Below, piece after piece: positions 1-8,524 of a stretch of DNA of 64,000 nucleotides. Position numbers and translations under genes: made by a program. This stretch comes from Trinickia acidisoli. Lineage in GTDB: Bacteria; Pseudomonadota; Gammaproteobacteria; Burkholderiales; Burkholderiaceae. The stretch covers positions 2,046,001 through 2,110,000 of the forward strand of contig NZ_JAFLRG010000002.1 of the NCBI RefSeq assembly GCF_017315725.1, in the 5' to 3' direction. Within the stretch, counting starts at the first letter, position 1, and every line of letters starts with the position of its first letter. The notes beneath the pieces are model-generated. The model saw nothing but the letters and a program-made list of their open reading frames with translations. It was not told the origin of the DNA and searched no databases.

Positions 1-342
1 GTGAAGATCGCCGCCACTCGGCGGATGCACGAGAACGCCGCATTGGCGATCGCATTGCCGAACGAGGCGATCGGCGCGGAAGCCGAGGTGTACGGGATGT
101 TGCGCGGCACGACGCAGCGTCGGGCCGTCGAACGCGTACTCGCCTGGCTGACGTCGCCCGATGCCAAACCGTACTTCGAGCGGCACGCCAAGCTCATCCT
201 CGACGACGCGAACCGCGAAACGCTGTTCGAGGTCGACGCACCGCGTGCGACGCGCGAACGCGACACCGTCCTGCGTCGATTCGATGAGTTGATCCATGCG
301 CGCGTCGAACGATCGGCGCTTTCGTTGCGGGCGAGCCGATGA
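1..342 (+). CDS. C-terminal part of a periplasmic solute-binding protein (partial)
   Basis: Only the last ~113 codons are in the window; the frame is open to base 1, so the true start lies upstream. The segment with LPNEAIGAEAEV followed by an Ala/Arg-rich helix and the phrase LTSPDAKPYF resembles the C-terminal lobe of type-2 periplasmic binding proteins of iron, spermidine or phosphonate ABC importers, where SPDAQ-type motifs recur. Its stop overlaps the ATG of the aldose epimerase (ATGA), so the two are probably co-transcribed. The substrate cannot be told. The family call is a by-eye resemblance and could be wrong. Confidence 0.45.
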   Translation: MKIAATRRMHENAALAIALPNEAIGAEAEVYGMLRGTTQRRAVERVLAWLTSPDAKPYFERHAKLILDDANRETLFEVDAPRATRERDTVLRRFDELIHARVERSALSLRASR

Positions 343-1418
343 TCCATCGCTCGACGTTCGGTACCTCCGCGCGCCGCGATCGTATCGAGCGAATCGAGTT
401 GTCGCTGTCGAACGGCTTTTCCGCGAGCGTGCTCTCGTGGGGCGCCACGCTGCAATCGATCAGCGCCCCCGATGCCCGTGGTCATTTCGATTCGGTGGTG
501 CTCGGCTATACGTCGCTCGACGATTACCGCTGCGCGCATGGCCGGCTCGGCGCGACGATGGGGCGTTACGCCAATCGCATCGCCAATGGCCGCTTCGAGA
601 TAGACGGCGTCGCGTATCAAGTCGAATGCAACGAAGGCAAGCATGCGATTCACGGCGGCCCCGAAGGCTTCGATCGCCGGCCGTGGCAAGTGGCCCGCAT
701 CGTCGACGAGCCGAACGGCCCGCAAGTACGCTTCGAACTAAGAAGCCCCGCGGGCGACCAGGGCTTCCCCGGCGCGATGGTGATGGCGGTGACTTATGCG
801 TTGGTGCCGCCCGGCGACGTCGTGATCACCTACGAGGCATGCACCGATGCGCCGACCGTATTCAACACGACGAACCACGCGTATTTCAACTTGGCGGGCG
901 AGGGTAGCGGCAGCGTGCTCGATCATGAAGTGACGCTATTCGCCGATCGTTTCCTACCGGTCGACGACGAGTTGATACCGCTTGGCGAGATGAGAGACGT
1001 GACGGGTACCGTCTTCGATTTTCGCGAACCGAAGCCCTTGGGCCGCGACATCCGCTCGGACGATGCACAGGTGCGGCTCGGCCGCGGTTTCGATCATTGC
1101 TATGTGCTCTCGAGCAGCGAGCGATCGACGACACCAAGGCTTGCGGCACGTGTGCTCGAGCCGACGAGCGGGCGCACGCTCGAAGTGTTGACGACGGAGC
1201 CGGGCCTGCAACTGCATAGCGGCAACGTGTTGAACGGGCGCTATGGCGGCGCGTCGGGCCGAGCGTACCGGCAATCGGACGGTTTTTGTCTCGAGGCGCA
1301 GCACTTTCCGAACGCGCCGAACGTCAGCCACTTTCCGAGTACGGTGCTGCGGCCCGAAACCGTGTATCGCTCGATGACGGTCTATCGCTTCGGCGTGGAC
1401 GACACGCCGCGCGTGTAA
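339..1418 (+). CDS. galM: Aldose 1-epimerase (mutarotase)
   Basis: 359 residues, the usual length for GalM, a cytosolic enzyme that interconverts alpha and beta anomers of aldohexoses. The family motifs are in order: ANRIANGRF near residue 79, the HGG box with His105, NTTNHAYFNLAG with His180, and the C-terminal EAQHFPNAPN with Glu319. These match the two histidines and the catalytic glutamate known for the family. The ATG overlaps the stop of the upstream binding-protein gene by four bases, which suggests translational coupling and a role in sugar uptake. The downstream gene is convergent. Confidence 0.93.
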   Translation: MIHRSTFGTSARRDRIERIELSLSNGFSASVLSWGATLQSISAPDARGHFDSVVLGYTSLDDYRCAHGRLGATMGRYANRIANGRFEIDGVAYQVECNEGKHAIHGGPEGFDRRPWQVARIVDEPNGPQVRFELRSPAGDQGFPGAMVMAVTYALVPPGDVVITYEACTDAPTVFNTTNHAYFNLAGEGSGSVLDHEVTLFADRFLPVDDELIPLGEMRDVTGTVFDFREPKPLGRDIRSDDAQVRLGRGFDHCYVLSSSERSTTPRLAARVLEPTSGRTLEVLTTEPGLQLHSGNVLNGRYGGASGRAYRQSDGFCLEAQHFPNAPNVSHFPSTVLRPETVYRSMTVYRFGVDDTPRV

Positions 1419-1503
1419 TCAACTTCCGCCGAAACCTTGCGCTGTCGATTCGTGCAGTTGTCGTGACCGTCCTTCGGACAGGTTACCGCGACTGACCGCT
1501 CGC

Positions 1504-2343
1504 TCAGCCGGCCACTGCGTGCTTGGCTTCGAGGAGCTTGCGAATCGCATCGACGTCGGCGGGCGTGGCGGGTTGATAGATGACCATGCTCAGATCGGGT
1601 CGCGCATCCACGGCAAACGACGAATACTCCATCGAAATCGGCCCAACGACGGGGTGCCGCAATTGCTTGGTACCTTCGCCGTGCGAGCGAACATCATTGG
1701 CTCGCCAGATTGCCGCGAATTCAGGGCTTGCCAAGCTAAGCTCGCCGACGAGCGCTTCGATGGCCTTCGATGCCCCGGCGCGTGCGGCCTCCATGCGAAA
1801 CGTCGACACGGCGAAGCGCGCGACGCTCTCCCAATCGAACTGCCGCTCGCGCACGCGTGGGTCGGAAAAAATGAGGCGCAAGATATTGCGCTGCTGCGCT
1901 GCAAGCGTGTCGTAATCGGTCAGCACGACGTTCGCGGCGCGATTCCAGGCCACGACGTCCCACGTCGCCGTCTTGATGAAGGCCGGACTGAATTCGAGCG
2001 CATCGAGCACGCGTTGCAGCCGCGGCGTGACACCGTCGACGGCGTGATAGCGCGCTTCGGGCGGCCGTCCGAGGCCGAGCAAGAAAACGTGCTCGCGCTC
2101 GATGTCGGTCAACATGAGCGCGTGCGAAATACGATCGAGCACCTCGGCCGACGGTGCGCCACCACGGCCTTGTTCGAGCCATGTATACCAAGTCGCGCTG
2201 ACGTTGGCGCGCTGCGCGACCTCCTCGCGTCGCAGGCCCGGCGTTCGACGGCGGGCAAGCGGGAAGCCGAGCGCCAGCGGGTCGAGTTTCGTGCGGCGGT
2301 CCTTCAAATACTTGCCGAGCAGATTGTCGTTGACGTCCGACAT
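1504..2343 (-). CDS. XRE-family regulator with MmyB-like ligand-binding domain
   Basis: 279 residues. The N-terminus carries a helix-turn-helix of the type GLRREEVAQRANVS...WLEQGR (about residues 33-60). The rest, with AWNRAANVVL, PDLSMVIYQP and similar blocks, matches the MmyB-like fatty-acid-binding domain usually fused to this HTH. Such proteins are local transcription regulators in actinobacteria and proteobacteria. It is divergent from the NAD(P)-dependent epimerase gene at 2445 with about 100 bases between, a common arrangement for a regulator and its target oxidoreductase. The regulatory link is inferred from position only. Confidence 0.88.
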   Translation of the reverse strand: MSDVNDNLLGKYLKDRRTKLDPLALGFPLARRRTPGLRREEVAQRANVSATWYTWLEQGRGGAPSAEVLDRISHALMLTDIEREHVFLLGLGRPPEARYHAVDGVTPRLQRVLDALEFSPAFIKTATWDVVAWNRAANVVLTDYDTLAAQQRNILRLIFSDPRVRERQFDWESVARFAVSTFRMEAARAGASKAIEALVGELSLASPEFAAIWRANDVRSHGEGTKQLRHPVVGPISMEYSSFAVDARPDLSMVIYQPATPADVDAIRKLLEAKHAVAG

Positions 2344-2444
2344 GTTCGATCCTGTTAGTCCGTTTACCCGTATAACGTCACTACTTCACCCCGATGAGCT
2401 GCCGGACCATAGTAACGCCACATCGACTTGTGGAGGATTTCACG

Positions 2445-3338
2445 ATGCGTGTTTTCGTAACGGGTGCGAGTGGTTTCGTCGGGTCGGCCGTCGTCGCGGA
2501 ATTGATCGCGGCGGGGCATCACGTGGTGGGTCTCGTGCGTTCCGAGGCGGGCGCGGCAGCGGTTGAAGCGGCCGGAGCGGAAGTGCTGCGCGGCTCGCTA
2601 GAGGATATTGAAAGCCTGCGTAAAGGAACGGTAAACGCGGACGGTGTCGTTCATACGGCGTTCAATCACGACTTCACGCGGTTTGCTGAGAACTGCGAGT
2701 TGGATCGGCGTGCGATCGCAGCGATCGGCGATGCGCTTGCAGGGTCGGAGCGGCCGTTGTTGGTGACGTCAGGGTTGGCTTCGGTGGCCAAGGGAAGGGC
2801 TGCGACGGAGGACGATGCGGCCGTGCCTCACTCGGATGCGTATCCGCGTGTGTCGGAAGCGACTGCGCTCTCGCTGATCGAGCGTGGCGTGCGCGCTTCG
2901 GTGGTGCGGTTGCCGCCGTCCGTGCATGGCGATGGCGATCATGCTTTCGTGCCGCGGTTGATTGCCGTCGCGCGGGAAAAGGGTGTGGCGGCGTATGTCG
3001 GGGATGGGGCCAATCACTGGCCTGCAGTGCATCGGTTGGACGCGGCGCGAGCCTATCGGCTGGCGTTGGAGCGTGGCGTCGGCGGCGTGCGGTATCACGT
3101 CGTGGCGGAAGAGGGCGTGCGGCTCAAGGATATTGCCGAAGTGATTGCGCGGCGGTTGAACGTGCCGTTGGTGTCGAAATCGCCGGAGCAGGCGATGGCG
3201 TATTTCGGCTGGATGGGTGCATTTACGGCGATGGATGTAACCGCGACGAGCCAGTGGACGCGCGAGGCGTTGGGATGGCAGCCGGAGCGGGTCGGATTGA
3301 TCGAGGATCTCGAGAAGGGGACGTACTTCAAAGGGTAA
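2445..3338 (+). CDS. NAD(P)-dependent epimerase/dehydratase (atypical SDR)
   Basis: 297 residues from the ATG at 2445, chosen because a good ribosome site (TGGAGGA, 2431-2437) sits 7 bases upstream and because the protein then begins directly with the Rossmann strand MRVFVTGASGFVG. An in-frame ATG at 2394 would add 17 residues with no ribosome site. GASGFVG is the dinucleotide-binding loop. LASVAKG, the tail region FGWMGAF and the overall length fit the extended/atypical SDR group close to NAD-dependent 4-epimerases. The substrate is unknown. It is divergent from the MmyB-type regulator. Confidence 0.88.
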   Translation: MRVFVTGASGFVGSAVVAELIAAGHHVVGLVRSEAGAAAVEAAGAEVLRGSLEDIESLRKGTVNADGVVHTAFNHDFTRFAENCELDRRAIAAIGDALAGSERPLLVTSGLASVAKGRAATEDDAAVPHSDAYPRVSEATALSLIERGVRASVVRLPPSVHGDGDHAFVPRLIAVAREKGVAAYVGDGANHWPAVHRLDAARAYRLALERGVGGVRYHVVAEEGVRLKDIAEVIARRLNVPLVSKSPEQAMAYFGWMGAFTAMDVTATSQWTREALGWQPERVGLIEDLEKGTYFKG

Positions 3339-3659
3339 ACGTGGGGTGCCCAAGATCGATCGCCGTTATCGGACGGCAGATGATTCGTTCTCCTAAATAA
3401 TTCCGTCGAATGCCTCGCCGGCGGAGGCGCAGCGCTCGCGGTGCTGCACTCGATGGCCTGCTCGCTCATGCCCGGCGATAGCGGGCCGTCACTTTTTCCG
3501 GACACACACGACCGAAGAATTGCGGTTTTTCGCACAACGTGCGCGTTGCCTCGCGGAAGAACCTCGCCGCATCAAGTCCCCTTGCTGATTGATCGAACTG
3601 GCACGCGACTTGCTCTCCGTATCTCCAAAAATATCAATTCAATTACAAGGAGACGCCCA

Positions 3660-3689
3660 ATGAAACCCATTCTTCATCTTCATCCGTGA
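3660..3689 (+). CDS. Nine-residue leader ORF (MKPILHLHP)
   Basis: ATG at 3660 follows AAGGAG (3647-3652) with ideal 7-base spacing and runs nine codons to TGA. The local context CAATT..CA..GGAGAC..CAATG is nearly repeated at the start of the real binding-protein gene 179 bases further on, so this may be a regulatory leader peptide or a relic of a duplicated gene start. An inverted repeat follows 6 bases after the stop. Translation is inferred, not shown. Confidence 0.3.
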   Translation: MKPILHLHP

Positions 3690-3695
3690 CGGCCT

Positions 3696-3710
3696 GGGGC
3701 GAATCGCCCC
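3696..3710 (+). promoter_or_regulatory. Short inverted repeat after the leader ORF
   Basis: GGGGCGA and TCGCCCC flank one base; as RNA this is a 6-base-pair GC stem with a 3-base loop. No U-tract follows, so it is not a standard terminator. It could act as an attenuation element or an operator. Confidence 0.3.
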
Positions 3711-3838
3711 TGTCCTCGACCACTGCTTCCCTTCCGCTTCCATATCCATGAGAATCGGGCCACGCGCATCGGCCGTGTGCCGTCACGCGCCGTGGATTGG
3801 TTTCGATGGTTTAACTTAACAATTCAGAGGAGACATCA

Positions 3839-5101
3839 ATGCACGCTCGACGTATCCGCAAGCCTCTCGCTTCGCTCAAAGCCGCCGCGGCGGCCATCGC
3901 CTGCGCCGTCGCTAGCTTCGGCGCGCACGCCGCGCCGGCGGCTCCGGCGCAAATCACGATCGGAACGCTCTACGCGAGCACGGGCCCGTTCGCGGTCGCG
4001 TCCCTCGGTCAATACGAGGGCCTCAAGTTCTGGGCCGACGACGTCAACAAGCAGGGCGGTGTGTTCATCAAGTCATTCGGCAAAAAGATCCCCGTCAAGA
4101 TCGTCGCCTATGACGACCAGAGCTCGACGTCGACCGCCACGACGCTCTACAACCAGTTGATCTCGCAGGACAAGGTCGACGTGCTCGTCGCCGACTTCGG
4201 CTCGGTGTTGACGTCGGTCGCCGTGCCGCTCGCGGCCGAACATCACATGCTGCTGATCGACCCGACCGGCTCGGGGGCGAACTTCTTCACGCAGAAGACC
4301 GACTATCTCGCCGACGTGAGCATTCCGGCGTCGACGGTATGGCCGATCCCGCTTGCGAAGTTCTTGCAGCAGCAGAACATCAAGCGCGTCGCGATCATCT
4401 ACGGTGCGAACGATTTCGACGCGTCGCAGGCCGAGACGATGAAGGCCGAGCTCGTGAAGGGCGGCGTGACGCCCGTCTACTACCACAGTGTGCCGACGAC
4501 GGAATCGAACTACAGCGTGCTGCTGCACACGGTGAAGGCTTCCAATCCGCAAGCGGTGCTCGAGTTCGGCTACGCGCCGAACGACATCGCGTTCCTGCGC
4601 GCGCTGTCGCAAAGCGGCTTGCACTTCGACATGACATTCACGGTCTTCCCGGGCCAGTTGCTGGACCTGATGAAGAAGAACGTCGGCGTCGACGCGCTCG
4701 CCTACACGTACACGTATCCGACGCCGCCGCTCGTCAAGTACGACAAGGTCAACTACGGGATGAACACCGCACAGTTCGTGCAGGCGTTCCAGGCTGTGCA
4801 GCACAAGGAGCCGTCGTTCCTCGACTCGGCCGGATACAACACGGGCGTCATCGTGCAGCAGATGCTCGGCACCGCGCCGCAGTTCACGCAGGCCGATTTC
4901 CATCAGGCGCTGATGGACATGTCGGGCAAGACGACGACACTGCTCGGGCCGTTCGAGATCAACGCGAACGGTGCGCAGCTCGGGCAGCCGTTCCCGGTCG
5001 CGCAGATGGTGCCGGACGGCAACAAGGATCTGAAGTTCGTTGTCGTGTATCCGCAAGAGCATGCGACGGGCAAGCCGGTGTTCCCGGCACCGCAGCACTG
5101 A
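3839..5101 (+). CDS. Periplasmic binding protein of a branched-chain-amino-acid-type ABC importer
   Basis: 420 residues, with a Sec signal peptide ending about AHA (29-31), then ITIGTLYASTGPFA and the Leu/Ile/Val-binding (Peripla_BP_6) fold. The sequence GLKFWADDVNKQGGV is the classic first-domain helix of this family. It starts a five-gene operon with two LivH/LivM-type permeases and two LivG/LivF-type ATPases, so it should deliver a ligand to that membrane complex. Such systems also import urea, amides and aromatic acids, so the substrate is open. GAGGAG sits 6 bases before the ATG. Confidence 0.9.
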   Translation: MHARRIRKPLASLKAAAAAIACAVASFGAHAAPAAPAQITIGTLYASTGPFAVASLGQYEGLKFWADDVNKQGGVFIKSFGKKIPVKIVAYDDQSSTSTATTLYNQLISQDKVDVLVADFGSVLTSVAVPLAAEHHMLLIDPTGSGANFFTQKTDYLADVSIPASTVWPIPLAKFLQQQNIKRVAIIYGANDFDASQAETMKAELVKGGVTPVYYHSVPTTESNYSVLLHTVKASNPQAVLEFGYAPNDIAFLRALSQSGLHFDMTFTVFPGQLLDLMKKNVGVDALAYTYTYPTPPLVKYDKVNYGMNTAQFVQAFQAVQHKEPSFLDSAGYNTGVIVQQMLGTAPQFTQADFHQALMDMSGKTTTLLGPFEINANGAQLGQPFPVAQMVPDGNKDLKFVVVYPQEHATGKPVFPAPQH

Positions 5102-5184
5102 TCGCCGGCTGCATCATTTGATCGGGAACCGGTCGACGCCCGTGACGGCGCCGACCGCGACCTCTTGCTTGCGAAAGGACGAAC

Positions 5185-6066
5185 GTGGAACTTCTCGCTT
5201 ATGCCGTCATCGGCGGCATTCTGTACGGCATCTTCTTCACGCTGGTCGGCTTGGGGCTCAACCTCGTGTTCGGCGTGATGCGCATCATCAATCTCGCGCA
5301 CGGGCAGTTCATCGTGCTCGGCGGCTATGCCGCGTGGCTCGTGTCGCAGCGCTTCGGCCTCAATCCGCTGTGGGGCATCCCATTGTCGGTGATCTGCGCG
5401 ATCGGGATCGGTTGGCCGCTGTATCGCGCCGTCGTGCCGCGGCTGCAGCGCAGCGACGACCCCGAAATGCTGTCGTTCATTCTGTTCTTCGGCGTCGGCC
5501 AGATATTCGAGGCGCTGACCGTGCTGATGTTCGGCGCCGATCAGCGCTCGCTGCCCGAGGATGCGCTCGGCGGCGGCAACCTGGGCGTATTCGGCCAGCA
5601 GTTTCCCGATAGCTGGTGGTGGGCGGCCGGCGTCAGCATCGTCGTGCTGGCGGGGCTGTGGCTGTACTTCTCGCGCACGCGCCTCGGTTACGCAACGCGT
5701 GCCGTGATGGCGAACCGCGAGGAGGCGATCGCGACCGGCATCGACGTGCGCCGCGTGTCGACGATCGCGTTCGTCGCGGGCCTTGCGCTCGCGGGCATCG
5801 CGGGGGTGTTCGTGCCGTATCTGCTCGGCTCGGTGTCGCCCGACCTGGGCGATAACCTGACGACGACCGCGTTCGCGATCGTGATCATCGGCTCGCTCGG
5901 CAATCCGATCGGCACGATCGCCGGCGGCCTCGTGTTCGGGCTCGGCACGATGCTGATGCAAACCTACTATTCGTCGTGGTCGAACGTAGTGCCGTATGCG
6001 CTGCTGTTGATCATCGTGCTCATTCGTCCCTCGGGCCTGCTCGGAAAGGCGGTGCGTCTTGCTTAA
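5185..6066 (+). CDS. LivH-type ABC permease
   Basis: 293 residues, hydrophobic throughout, with the LivH/LivM family loop NREEAIATGIDV (near residue 178) and the N-terminal pattern GLGLNLVFGVMRIINLAHG that marks LivH-type inner-membrane permeases. It should form the translocation pore with the next gene product. The GTG start at 5185 is preferred because GAAAGGA (5172-5178) lies just upstream. The following gene starts inside its last codons. Confidence 0.9.
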   Translation: MELLAYAVIGGILYGIFFTLVGLGLNLVFGVMRIINLAHGQFIVLGGYAAWLVSQRFGLNPLWGIPLSVICAIGIGWPLYRAVVPRLQRSDDPEMLSFILFFGVGQIFEALTVLMFGADQRSLPEDALGGGNLGVFGQQFPDSWWWAAGVSIVVLAGLWLYFSRTRLGYATRAVMANREEAIATGIDVRRVSTIAFVAGLALAGIAGVFVPYLLGSVSPDLGDNLTTTAFAIVIIGSLGNPIGTIAGGLVFGLGTMLMQTYYSSWSNVVPYALLLIIVLIRPSGLLGKAVRLA

Positions 6067-7015
6067 TCCAACTTTGCGCGAAACCGGCTCGGCCGCGACG
6101 CGCGGCTTGCGCGCGGGTGCCATCCTGCTCGCGGTGCTCGCCGCGATCTTCCTCGTTGCACCGCACGTCTACGCGAACCAGTCGCTGCTGTTCACGATCA
6201 TGACGTTCATCGTGCTCACGCAGGGGCTCAACCTGCTGTACGGCTTCACGGGCTATCTACCATTCGGGTACGTCGGCTTCTTCGGTAGCGGTGCGTACGC
6301 GACGTCGCTGCTCGTGCTGCACACGCACCTACCGGTGCTTGCATGCGTCGCGGGCGGCGCGCTCGCGGCCGCGCTGATCGGGCTCGTGCTCGGGCCGCTG
6401 CTGCGGCTTTCGGGCGCGTACTTCTCGATCGCGAATCTCGCGGCGTCGCAGATCATCTACTTCGTCGTCTCGAACCCGAACCTGTCTGCCATCACGGGCG
6501 GGCCGTACGGCCTCAAGATCGAACAGGTCTACGATCCGCAGGCGAGCTACTACTGCATGCTCGCCGTGCTGCTCATCGCGTGCGCGCTCGCCGCGTATTT
6601 CCGCACGTCGGGTTTCGGCATGGCGTTGCGCGCAGTCAAGCAAGATCCCGTGAGTGCGGCGATGGCGGGCGTGAACGTCGTGCGCGCGCGTCTTATCGCG
6701 TGGCTCGTGTCCGCGCTGATCGCGGGAGCGGCGGGCGGTGTCTACGCGTGGGGCATCTCGGTGTTCTACCCGGATGCCGTGTTCACATTGCAGTTCTCGG
6801 TGTTCGCGATCGTGTTCGCGCTCTTCGGCGGCGTCGGCACCGTGATCGGCCCGATCGTCGGCGCGGGGCTGCTCTACATCTTGTACGCGGCGATCGGCAT
6901 CTCGACGCCGCAATATTTCCAGTTCATCTACGGTGGCCTCATCGTGTTGCTCGTGCTGTTCCTGCCGGGTGGCCTCCTGTCGCTGCTGCAACGCCGGGGG
7001 ATCCATGTCTTCTGA
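6059..7015 (+). CDS. LivM-type ABC permease
   Basis: 318 residues with about eight to nine membrane segments. It has the LivM signature GLNLLYGFTGYLPFGYVGFFG and the ATPase-contact loop FGMALRAVKQDPVSAAMAGV. It pairs with the LivH-type protein. A TTG start at 6059 overlaps the stop of the previous gene by eight bases, pointing to translational coupling; the next in-frame ATGs fall well inside the membrane domain. The 3' end overlaps the ATPase gene. Confidence 0.9.
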   Translation: MLNPTLRETGSAATRGLRAGAILLAVLAAIFLVAPHVYANQSLLFTIMTFIVLTQGLNLLYGFTGYLPFGYVGFFGSGAYATSLLVLHTHLPVLACVAGGALAAALIGLVLGPLLRLSGAYFSIANLAASQIIYFVVSNPNLSAITGGPYGLKIEQVYDPQASYYCMLAVLLIACALAAYFRTSGFGMALRAVKQDPVSAAMAGVNVVRARLIAWLVSALIAGAAGGVYAWGISVFYPDAVFTLQFSVFAIVFALFGGVGTVIGPIVGAGLLYILYAAIGISTPQYFQFIYGGLIVLLVLFLPGGLLSLLQRRGIHVF

Positions 7016-7712
7016 ACTGCTGCAACTGGTCGGGATCCACAAGCACTTCGGTGCGCAGGTCGTGCTCAACGACGTGAACTTCGGGGTCGTGCCCGGTGAA
7101 ATCGTCGGCCTCGTCGGCCCGAACGGATCCGGCAAGACCACGACCATCAACGTGATTTCGGGGCTGCTGCAAGCCGACGAAGGCGTGATCGACTTCATGG
7201 GGCACAAGATCAACCGCTTGCCGATGCACCGGCGCGCGCATCTCGGGATCAACCGCACGTTTCAGGTGCCGAAGGTATTCCGCGACATGACCGTGCGCGA
7301 GAACATCGAAGTCGCCGCGCGCAGCGTGCGTCTGGATCCGCGCGAGATCGGGTCGATTCTCGAAGACATCGGCTTGGCCGATGCGGCGTCGCGCGTTGCG
7401 GGCTCGCTGACCGTGAACCAGCAAAAGCTGCTCGATCTCGGGCGTGCGCTCGCTACGCGCCCGAAGCTGCTGCTCGTCGACGAGATCGGCGCGGGGCTCA
7501 ACCCCGCCGAGTTGAACGTGGTTGCCCAATTGCTGGAAAAGCTGTCGGCGCGAGGGATCGCGATGATCGTGGTCGAGCATTTGCTCGATTTTCTCAACCG
7601 CATCACCGAGCGCGTGATCGTACTCGGCGCCGGGCGCATGCTGTTCGAGGGGCCGCTCGCAACGGCCTCGCGCGACCCCGAAGTGATTGCGGCATTCATT
7701 GGAGTGGCGTGA
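7005..7712 (+). CDS. LivG-type ABC transporter ATPase
   Basis: 235 residues from the ATG at 7005, which overlaps the permease stop; a frame extending to 6933 encodes only a Cys-rich shadow of the permease. Walker A is GPNGSGKTT and the Walker B region is LLLVDEIGAGLNP. Two details are unusual: the ABC signature reads LTVNQQK rather than LSxGQQ, and the Pro of DEP is Ile. The last part of LivG proteins (to ~255 residues) is also short. It should power import together with the next ATPase. Confidence 0.87.
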   Translation: MSSELLQLVGIHKHFGAQVVLNDVNFGVVPGEIVGLVGPNGSGKTTTINVISGLLQADEGVIDFMGHKINRLPMHRRAHLGINRTFQVPKVFRDMTVRENIEVAARSVRLDPREIGSILEDIGLADAASRVAGSLTVNQQKLLDLGRALATRPKLLLVDEIGAGLNPAELNVVAQLLEKLSARGIAMIVVEHLLDFLNRITERVIVLGAGRMLFEGPLATASRDPEVIAAFIGVA

Positions 7713-8416
7713 TGACGGCATCCCTTGTAATCGAAGGCGTGGAAGCCGGCTACGGTGCCATGCAAGTGCTGTGGGGCGTCGACATGCAGGTCGACCCAGG
7801 GCAGACCGTGCTGCTGCTCGGCGCGAACAGTGCGGGCAAGACTACGTTGCTGCGCACGTTGATTGGACTGCTGCCGTGCCGCGGCGGGCGCGTCACGCTC
7901 GACGGCGAACGCATCGACACGCTGCGGCCCGATCAGCGGATTCGGCGCGGGATGGCGTTCATGTCTGAGCTTGGCGTGTTCCCGACGCTGTCGATCGACG
8001 AGAACATTACGCTTGGCGGTTACTTCATGCCGGAGGCCAAGATTCGTCAGCGCAAGGAGGTGCTGTTCGAACTCTTTCCCGATCTTGCCTCACGGCGGCG
8101 CGCGGCCGCGGCGAGCCTATCGGGTGGGCAGCGCAAGATGCTTGGCATTGCGAAGGTGCTGATCTCCGAGCCGCGCCTCTTGCTGATGGACGAGCCGTCG
8201 TCGGGTCTTGCGCCGATTTTCGTCAAGCATGTCATCGACGCGTTGCGGACTGCGATCGGTGATGGTACGTCGCTGCTGATTGCGGAGCAGAACATTGCGT
8301 TTCTCGATTTGGCCGATCGCGGCTATCTGCTCGACCACGGCAAGGTGCGCGTGTCGGGCACGCGCGAGGAGTTAGAGGCGAGCGACGCGGTGCGCGAGAC
8401 TTACTTCGGGCTTTGA
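7712..8416 (+). CDS. LivF-type ABC transporter ATPase
   Basis: 234 residues. Walker A is GANSAGKTT, the signature is LSGGQRKMLGIA and Walker B is LLLMDEPSSGLAP, with the LivF phrase RGMAFMSELGVFPTLSIDENI. The ATG at 7712 shares one base with the previous stop and lies 7 bases after GGAG. A GTG three bases earlier (7709) is the alternative start. It is the last gene of the importer operon; the next gene is convergent. Confidence 0.9.
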   Translation: MTASLVIEGVEAGYGAMQVLWGVDMQVDPGQTVLLLGANSAGKTTLLRTLIGLLPCRGGRVTLDGERIDTLRPDQRIRRGMAFMSELGVFPTLSIDENITLGGYFMPEAKIRQRKEVLFELFPDLASRRRAAAASLSGGQRKMLGIAKVLISEPRLLLMDEPSSGLAPIFVKHVIDALRTAIGDGTSLLIAEQNIAFLDLADRGYLLDHGKVRVSGTREELEASDAVRETYFGL

Positions 8417-8524
8417 TGATTGTTCGAGGGGCAGGCTCGTCCCTTCCGGACCTTGCCTCGCCTAATCGGAGCGCTTGTAATCGAATGTGCGCGTGGTCAG
8501 CGTGGCGCTTTGCTTCCGATTGCC

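Larger units (their letters stand above)
3339..3838 (+). other. 500-base leader/intergenic region before the ABC importer
   Basis: No gene of normal size is convincing here. The stretch holds a nine-codon ORF with a strong ribosome site (3660-3689), an inverted repeat directly after that ORF (3696-3710), and a second ribosome site (GAGGAG, 3827-3832) for the binding-protein gene. The first ~300 bases are less ordered; open frames there lack ribosome sites. Confidence 0.5.

Noticed and set aside
1467..1477. GTCC-TTC-GGAC hairpin after galM
   Set aside because: Only four base pairs and no T-tract, too weak to call a terminator.
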